64,000 bases of DNA from Lentinula raphanica. Its lineage: Eukaryota > Basidiomycota > Agaricomycetes > Agaricales > Omphalotaceae. Both the position numbers and the translations under genes were made by a program. How positions within the stretch are numbered: the stretch's first letter is position 1; every line of letters starts with the position of its first letter. Below the pieces are notes generated by a model. It saw only the letters and a program-made list of their open reading frames with translations, was not told the origin of the DNA and searched no databases. Where the stretch lies: the NCBI GenBank assembly GCA_027919835.1, contig JANVFP010000008.1, forward strand, positions 434,001-498,000. The letters are read 5' to 3'. Positions 57,623 to 64,000 of this stretch are shown here, piece by piece.

Positions 57623-59643
57623 ATGACATTTTCTGGTGCCCTCGTACGCATTTTCCCCTTCACAATCTACATTGCCGCTGATGTGAACCTTATTAGACCC
57701 TCACCGATCTCAATGATTTCATAACTCCATCGCAAGCATGCATCAAGCCCGTCGAACAGATTTTACCCAAAGCCGAAGAGAAACAACCAGGCTTTGCATC
57801 TGTATGCCATCCATCTTTTCCGCGCCAAATCATGCGTTCATACTGATTACTCCAATCCAGAATGAAATACGGATTGATCACAACGGTTTATATTACGAAG
57901 TGAACGACTCTGCTTCGATCACAAGTCCTGCAACACCGGGAAAGAAGCTGGAGCAAGCACAGATCAGTTTGAACGATTGCTTGGCTTGTAGGTTCGCTGG
58001 ATTTGCATTTCTTCTATACATCCCATTCTAATCGCTGCACCTTACCAGTGGCTGTATAACATCCGCCGAATCCGTCTTGATTACTCTGCAATCTCATAAT
58101 GAGGTTTTGAATTTCCTTTCTTCTAATGCCACCGCCGACGTTTCGTCAAGAAAAGTACCGGTACTTTCCATTGCTCCACAAAGCCTTGCTTCTCTCGCAG
58201 CATCTATATCCTCTTCATCTGCTGCTCCTGTCACGCCTCGACAGATGCTTCACCGACTTCGGTGCTTTTGCAAAGATGTTCTGGGTTTTGCTCATGTGTT
58301 CGATACAACGTTCGCCAGACATGTGGCATTAAGAGAGCATGTGAAGGAGTTTGTTGAACGTCAAGAGAAACAAAGAATGACGGATAAGGGTGATGCGAGC
58401 GAAGGTGGTACGGGTTTACCGATGCTTGCAAGTGCTTGTCCGGGATGGATCTGTTATGCAGAGAAAGCTCATCCCGAAATGCTCCCATTCATCGCAAAAA
58501 CGAAAAGCCCGCAACAAGTCATGGGTACCTTAGTGAAGTATTGGATGGGTGAAGAGTGGGGGAAACGGTTAGTCGTGTGCCTCATTCTATGTGACATGAG
58601 TTTTTGACTTTCACCTCTGCACCAGACCTAATGAAATCTACCATGTGTCTGTAATGCCTTGCTATGACAAAAAGCTCGAGGCCTCCCGAACAGACTTCTA
58701 TAACGAAGCCTATTCCACTCGAGACGTAGATTGTGTCATTACTACCGGTGAAATGCAACTTTTGGCCCAGGAAAAGGGCTGGGACCTTTCATCACCGGTC
58801 CCGAACGAGAACTCGCCTCCCTCACTAACAGCGTCAACGAAAGATGTCGCCGAATCTTCACTTCCGGAGCTCATGGTGCATTCGGGATCCTCGTCTGGAT
58901 CGTATCTGCATTCATTAATCGAACACATCCAATGTACATCATCGACGCCCCTTTCGTTGCATGTGAAGCAGATCCGAAATGCGGATTATGAAGAATTCAC
59001 TCTGAAGCGAGAAACAGCACCAGGAATAGAGAGCGAGGTGGTTTTCAAAGGTGCGAAATGCTACGGTTTCAGAAATCTTCAGAACGTGGTACGGAAAGTA
59101 GGGAAGGAAAATGGGGTCCGTGTAGGTGCAGGTGCTGCGGGTAGATTACAAGGCCGAGCAGCTGCGGTTAAACGCAACAGACGAGATCAGGGGACAAGAT
59201 TAGAGAGAGGGTATGACTACATAGAGGTTATGGCTTGTCCTGGTGGTTGCGTCAATGGAGGAGGCCAAGTCAAGCCTCCGGACTATTTCGGAGCCATGAA
59301 TGATGCCGAAGGATACCTTCGGGATTGGGGAGAAAGTGGCGTTTCGTTAGAGGATGGTTCGAGACCGGCGGCTTCGAAATGGGGGAACAAGGAATGGACA
59401 AAACAGGTAGAAAATGTGTACTGGTCAGCAAACGAAAATCATCGTATGACGAATTCTGGGGAAAAAGAAGATGCGGGGTATGATTCCGAGATAAGGAACG
59501 AGATTGTGCTGATGGCGGATCGGTTACTGATCGATATAACGGATGAGCTTTGTCAGAAGATGGGGACAGCTCAACAGGATTTCTTCCGGACAAATTACCG
59601 GGCGGTGGAAAGTGAAGTTGTAGGTTTAGCAGTAAAATGGTGA
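57623..59643 (+). CDS. NAR1: NAR1, cytosolic Fe-S assembly factor
   Basis: Iron-only-hydrogenase-like protein of the cytosolic iron-sulphur assembly (CIA) machinery; it hands Fe-S clusters to the targeting complex. Exon 1 (57623-57643) reads MTFSGAL, exon 2 starts at 57697 with TLTDLNDFITPSQACIKPVE, exon 3 gives IRIDHNGLYYEV. The N-terminal cluster ligands are the Cys of SQACIK and, across an intron, DCLAC and SGCITSAE. The catalytic-domain-like cysteines follow in SACPGWICYAEK, VSVMPCYDKK and MACPGGCVNGGGQ. Other blocks: KSPQQVMGTLVK, TRDVDCVITTGE, YGFRNLQNVVRK, GYDYIEV. It ends at TGA 59641-59643 without the tail seen in true hydrogenases. All eight cluster cysteines are present. Confidence 0.92.
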
Positions 59644-60033
59644 TTAGATTGATGGATTCGATGAGCGATAATAGAGGGATATGTACTAAATACAGTACCG
59701 TAGAATGAATATATAGTCGGGATAGCGATAAATATTAGAAGCTAAGATAGCAAATGCAACTGAAAATACAAAGCATCACCAAAACCTCCGAACCTAGGGT
59801 AGCCAGCAGCCTGAGGACTCGAGAGAAACGCTGGCATCACAATGTCATTGCCGAGGGGACATCCCATACGAGATTCCGATGACCTTGTGAAGCGGAGCAT
59901 TGATCATGGTGTTAGGATAACGTCGATGAACGGGAACCGTGAATTGAGTGATAGATGCGCAAAGTGAAAACATTCAGAACGCGAGAACATGGAAAGTCGG
60001 GCCGATGGTGAAAGACGGATAGTGAAAGACGGA
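59644..60033. other. Convergent 3' region
   Basis: Between NAR1 and the minus-strand CGHY gene. A tandem piece, GGTGAAAGACGGATAGTGAAAGACGGAT, lies at 60007-60034. No gene seen. Confidence 0.45.
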
Positions 60034-60501
60034 TCATCTAACACGGGAACCTTTGAACCAATAGTCGCAGTGTTGACAGAACTCAGTGGTGCGTTGCGTG
60101 ATTGTTTCCGTGCGCGCTGGACCATAATACTAACAAAGAAACATCAGTTGCGCGAAGCAAGGTAGACGAATGGTACTTGCAATAGAGCAGTCGCTAGAGT
60201 GACAATAAGGTGGATGGCGAGAAGATTTGGTACAAGTTGAGCGCATGCAGTCAATGATGTTGACTGTTTTCGTCTAAGAAACGTGAGTAACGCCACGACG
60301 ACCAAAATCGGGAGGTAGGGCAACTTACTGCAACCTACGTGTCCATCAGTACTTCATCGTAATGATCAAAGAGTATGAAAGAACTTGCATAGTGTCCGCA
60401 CCCATACTTGGTACCTTCACTGAATAACAGAACACGATTATCAGCTGTCACTTCTGAGGTAGCATACATAGGAGAGAACTGTACGTTTCGAGGTTACACA
60501 T
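60034..60501 (-). CDS. Small cysteine/histidine-rich CGHY protein
   Basis: A 78-80-residue protein without signal peptide. Exons: 60485-60501 (17 nt), 60389-60419, an optional 6-nt exon at 60329-60334, 60181-60273 and 60034-60129. Together they read MCNLETEGTKYGCGHY, TKTVNIIDCMRSTC, HPPYCHSSDCSI, YYGPARTETITQ and EFCQHCDYWFKG. The paired Cys/His residues suggest one or two bound zinc ions. From memory, short proteins with M-C-x(n)-EGT-x-Y-x-CGH, YGP and a C-terminal CxxC recur in mushrooms with no known role. Two introns use GC donors (TAT/GCAAGT and ATT/GCAAGT). It is divergent from TLG2. Confidence 0.65.
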
Positions 60502-60783
60502 TGCGATGGACAACGATGGAAGGAGGGATTATGGATGTAAGGCAAAGGAGGTTGTTGAAACAGGGGAATTCTCTGAAAGAGCGAGGAATTTGGGAGTATA
60601 ATTTATAGGAGAAAGGGCCACAGATATGTACCATTTTGGGAATAAGCCGAAACTATGAAAAAAATATTTTTTAGATTTATTTTCGAAATCAAGTCCGGAG
60701 AAAAAGTGTGAGAAAAATATCCCAAATGTGATGATCTCACCATCATCGAGCACCCGTGTGATTTCGCGACTTCATCTCTGTTC

Positions 60784-62506
60784 ATGAATGTGACTACTCG
60801 TTCGCGAACGGGTCTCTTTCTTTCATACCGTGATTCTCGAGCTCCCTCGTCTCGATATCCCCGAAAACTCAGCAATTACGACGAGCCAGACTCTGCTGTG
60901 ACCGATGAGCACGAAGGCCTCATTGCAAACACACATCATGCCGTTGATTTCGACTTGCCTCCAAAATGGTTGGCCAGCCCCATCATATTATCCTCAGTCT
61001 CTTCACGTCATTCATACGGCTGTTTAGGGTGGATATTTCCGAACAAGTACAGCTTATCCTTACGGACACGCAGGCCAAAAGTATGTTTGGTTCTCCTTGT
61101 ATCACACAGCCTAGCAACTCACCGTGATTGATGAAGTTACTGCTCTTGAAAAACTACATGCCAAACATGTTCTCCCCGGCTTTGCTGATCGGACGCTTGA
61201 GGAACAAGAGATTGAAGCGGTGACCACCGACATAACCAAAGTCGTTATTATTCTCAGTTGTCGCACGGTGTTCTTACGAATTCTCGCGTCTCGGTCTATA
61301 GAGCTTTCGAAGATGTCAATCTTTAATCACCAGAATCAGTCCTGCGTCTGCTCATTCGTTCCCTCCTACTCATTCCGATATCGCCAAATCAAAATCCGAA
61401 TCCCAGGCAGCAAAGAATGTCCAGCGTGGTCTGGCGGCTAAAGTACAAGATCTGAGTGCCACATTTCGGAAGAAACAGCGCGTGTACATGGAAAGTATGT
61501 GGCGTGTCCTCTTCTATCTCCTGTTCAATTTGCCGTTTGGAATACCTTTCTGATAAGACGCTCCTTCCCATTCTCGCATTGATTGAACGATCCATCATGG
61601 GGTTTTTGTGATTTTACCTTGGACTTGTTGCGTTCCTGCAGAGCTTCAAGGTCATGCGATCAAGAACCAGGACCTTTTGCTCGCCTCTGGTACTGTTTCA
61701 CTCAAAGGTTCGGCAGGCATGAGTGCTGTGGATGAAGATGTTGAAGCTGCGGTACGGTATTTCTCGCTCTTTGTTTTCTCAACTGACGTATCGTCTGTCG
61801 TTGCTTTTTCCCAATAATTCACTCTGTCTGTTTCATGTCATTTCTCTCTGTCATTGTCCTCGTCATGTCGATCATCCTGGGTCCTTCATTCAATATTCCA
61901 TGAACTGAATTTCGGGTTCTCTGAATTGCCTCATCATATGTATGCTTCTCTCCTCATTTTTCCCTTCAACCGTTGCGCTTGTCCTACGTTTGAAATGATG
62001 CAGGAAAATACCCAGTCGCTTTCTCTTCGCCAAGCGGATTCAAATGCTGTCGATCTACAAACGCGCGACCGCGAGTTGAACGAAATCGCTAAATCCATTG
62101 CGTCACTCGCAGAACTCTTCAAAGACCTTTCTGTTCTCGTTATAGACCAGGGCACATTACTCGATAGTGTTGAATATAACATTGAACAAACAGCAGTTCA
62201 GGTTAAAGATGCCGTTCAAGAATTAGATATCGCAACGAGGCAAGTGAGATCTGCTTCTACATGTCAGCTTTTTCATGGTATTGGATGATCTTTAGGTACC
62301 AGAAGAACACAGGAAGAAGGAAATGCATATTCCTTCTTCTCCTCATGATTTTTGCCCTCATTATCGTTATCATTTACAAACCTAAACACCATTCCTCGCC
62401 CTCCCCTTCGCCCGAGTCCTCAACTTCAACACCTACTGTAGCGCTGCGCTCCATATCCCGTCCTTTCAATCTATTACGCAGGCGTCCATATTCCGAATGG
62501 CGTTAA
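60784..62506 (+). CDS. TLG2: Qa-SNARE of the TLG2/syntaxin-16 family
   Basis: Target SNARE of the trans-Golgi/endosome. From ATG 60784 the N-peptide TRSRTGLFLSYRDS is present, the segment that binds the SM protein Vps45. The Habc region follows across introns: DFDLPPKW, VDISEQVQLILTDTQAK, LEKLHAKHVLPGF, TTDITK, then (after an intron ending at CTATAG near 61297) SFRRCQSLITRIS, SFPPTH, AAKNVQRGLAAKVQDL and FRKKQRVYME. After KLQGHAIKNQDLL comes the SNARE motif: RDRELNEIAKSIASLAELF, DLSVLVIDQGTLLDSVEYN with the zero-layer Gln. It ends with a tail anchor CIFLLLLMIFALIIVIIY and a short Ser/Pro-rich lumenal tail. Stop at 62504-62506. Confidence 0.88.
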
Positions 62507-64000
62507 TTCTTGGATCAACTTTGGCACATTTTTGTAGGTATTTAATTTAGTATGTTATCCTCCATGGTCCAATGCGATACCGTGATTATCATGATGTACA
62601 CGTATTTGCATTGACCGGCATAATTTTGGCGAAATCGTTGACAATGATATCAGCGTTATCTTCTTCATCAGCTGGAAGAGAATCCAGGACACCAGGAGAT
62701 ACACCAGGTACGAGTCGTGAGACGAATCTAAAGTCTAGAACCAACCGGAACTATGCAGATAGGTGTGGTATCCCCTTTCGTTTGCTCCACAACGCGCAGG
62801 AGACTCAAGGAGAGTACTGTGTACAGTGAAAGATACTTGAGCACAGTATACCTTCCCTTTCGTTCCGAATGCCGGATTGAGGCGGTGAAGTACTCAAAGG
62901 GGGAACAAGGAACTACGAGGAGCAGCAACCTGTGGGTGTACACAACGTCCGAGGATACTTACTTTACAATCACCATAGCGATCGTACCGGCTCCTCACGG
63001 AAAGATAACTTATCCTTCGGATCTTCGCAATTTGCCAAGAGACGGATTTGAGGCTGAGTCTTTGACTGTCTTTGAGCAATGAGGAGTTTGACAAAGAATC
63101 GCAGCGTGTGCTTGTTAGCAGTTTAGGCAATCATGATTCGAGGCACTAGTACTAGGAGGGAGGTAGATTCTCTGACTTTCAAATTTTAGATTTTGCGTGT
63201 TCTTGGCCTTTCTCGGCCACGACGATTCATCGATGACAAAAGCTTACTCAGGTCGGAATTCAAGGAAAAAGCTGTGAAGGTACACGGACGTCATAATTCT
63301 TCTCTATACCCATCCCGTTCATCATTCGTCTGTAATTTCCGGACGGATTCCATTTGCCTGCGGGATGCCTATTATTGTGCTTCTATATTGGAGGGTAATA
63401 CTTGGAGATGGTATATTTGGGTTCTTACATGGTCCGAACAATGATGAGAGAAATGTGTACTGTCAGTACACACAACTTTGGCGCAACAAGTTTGGCGTCT
63501 ATACACCGCATACAGTTCGATATGTGTAAGCTGAACGGCGATTGATACATGAAGAGGAGAAACATCACTTCCAAATTCCCAGCGGGCAAGCAGCAAGAAA
63601 TCACGCACTTGGTCCGGCCGATTGAGATTAAGCAGGAAGCTGCAGGATAGTAGGATAACTCTGTATGACCTCCCGGAAGAAAGCGAGTTTGGAGCTGTGA
63701 AGAGCCAAAAGCTTGAAGCCGACGGCGTCACTACTATCAATCACTGCAAAGCTCTCATCAGCTCTCCATCCTTGCACATCTGGAACCTACAATCTCTCAT
63801 CGTAAACGTTCTCCAATCCGATCGTCCCACATTCCGTCCGTTATCGATAGGCTGAGTTTACTTTAGACTGGTACAAATCTGAATCCTTGATCAACTCTGC
63901 CCGGCGTAAACGCGTGCTCTCGCGGTTATGTGACTTTTTTCGTGTTCTGGATCGTGAATTGTCTTGTTGAGCATATTTCTCAACAGATAATCGATTTGGG
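62507..64000. other. 1.5 kb without a defensible gene
   Basis: Several overlapping plus-strand ORFs (62572-62829, 62753-63082, 63193-63444, 63622-63855) and one minus-strand ORF (63372-63740). None has a family motif or a clear splice pattern. The plus-strand segment around 62850-63080 looks the most protein-like. The window may end inside a gene. Confidence 0.35.

Noticed and set aside
60034..60129. Apparent frameshift in the last exon of the CGHY gene
   Set aside because: It came from misreading CCAGCGCGCACG; with the correct bases YYGPARTETITQ reads through without a break.
61240..61300. 17-nt intron in TLG2
   Set aside because: A normal phase-0 intron starting at the same GTCGTT and ending at CTATAG rebuilds the conserved FRRCQSLI and SFPPTH blocks.

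Overview
The window is nuclear DNA of a filamentous basidiomycete, most likely an Agaricomycete mushroom. Genes lie close together on both strands and are cut by many short introns (mostly 45-75 nt) with GTRNGT donors and CTRAY-like branch sites. The gene content is fungal: a Zn2Cys6 regulator, KRE6/SKN1 glucan synthesis protein, PL14-type lyase, ERG8, and a small CGHY cysteine/histidine protein of a type I associate with mushrooms from memory. There are no operons, no CRISPR array and no tRNA that I could recognise.

Layout. 0-5 kb: first exon of a PNS1-like transporter and two tandem PP2C phosphatases. 5-12 kb: an eIF5-mimic protein (BZW/5MP), a Zn2Cys6 transcription factor and meiotic MND1. 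12-19 kb: a KRE6/SKN1-type GH16 protein and a GTPBP1/2-type GTPase. 19-26 kb: an HPDRW-motif protein, a membrane RING-H2 ligase and a small unknown. 26-39 kb: a LacZ-type GH2 beta-galactosidase gene split by a complete 9,869-bp Ty3/gypsy LTR retrotransposon (28025-37893). Its 183-bp LTRs appear identical and it has a 5-bp target duplication. 39-42 kb: RRP45, TRM112 and SDH2. 42-44.3 kb: two tandem small secreted six-cysteine proteins. 44.8-51 kb: an alpha/beta-hydrolase, ferrochelatase HEM15 and phosphomevalonate kinase ERG8. 51-62.5 kb: an AVT-type amino acid transporter, a GPI-anchored PL14-like protein, a one-pass membrane protein, NAR1, the CGHY protein and the t-SNARE TLG2. The last 1.5 kb has no gene I can defend.

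Three things stand out. (1) Gag-protease, RT/RNaseH/integrase and a third 0.7-kaa ORF of unknown function lie in one reading frame of about 9.3 kb, broken only by two TGA codons. The first TGA is followed by CTAG, the known read-through context. (2) The two tandem secreted proteins can only be read in their conserved, cysteine-bearing frame if each contains a single-nucleotide exon (T) at the same place. (3) Splicing is odd elsewhere too: an 8-nt exon in HEM15, GC-AG introns in TRM112 and the CGHY gene, and two introns of only 28 nt. Most genes are housekeeping (Fe-S assembly, haem, sterol, respiration, RNA decay, SNARE) and do not form a pathway cluster. Exon borders are my reading of the sequence by eye, guided by remembered family sequences.
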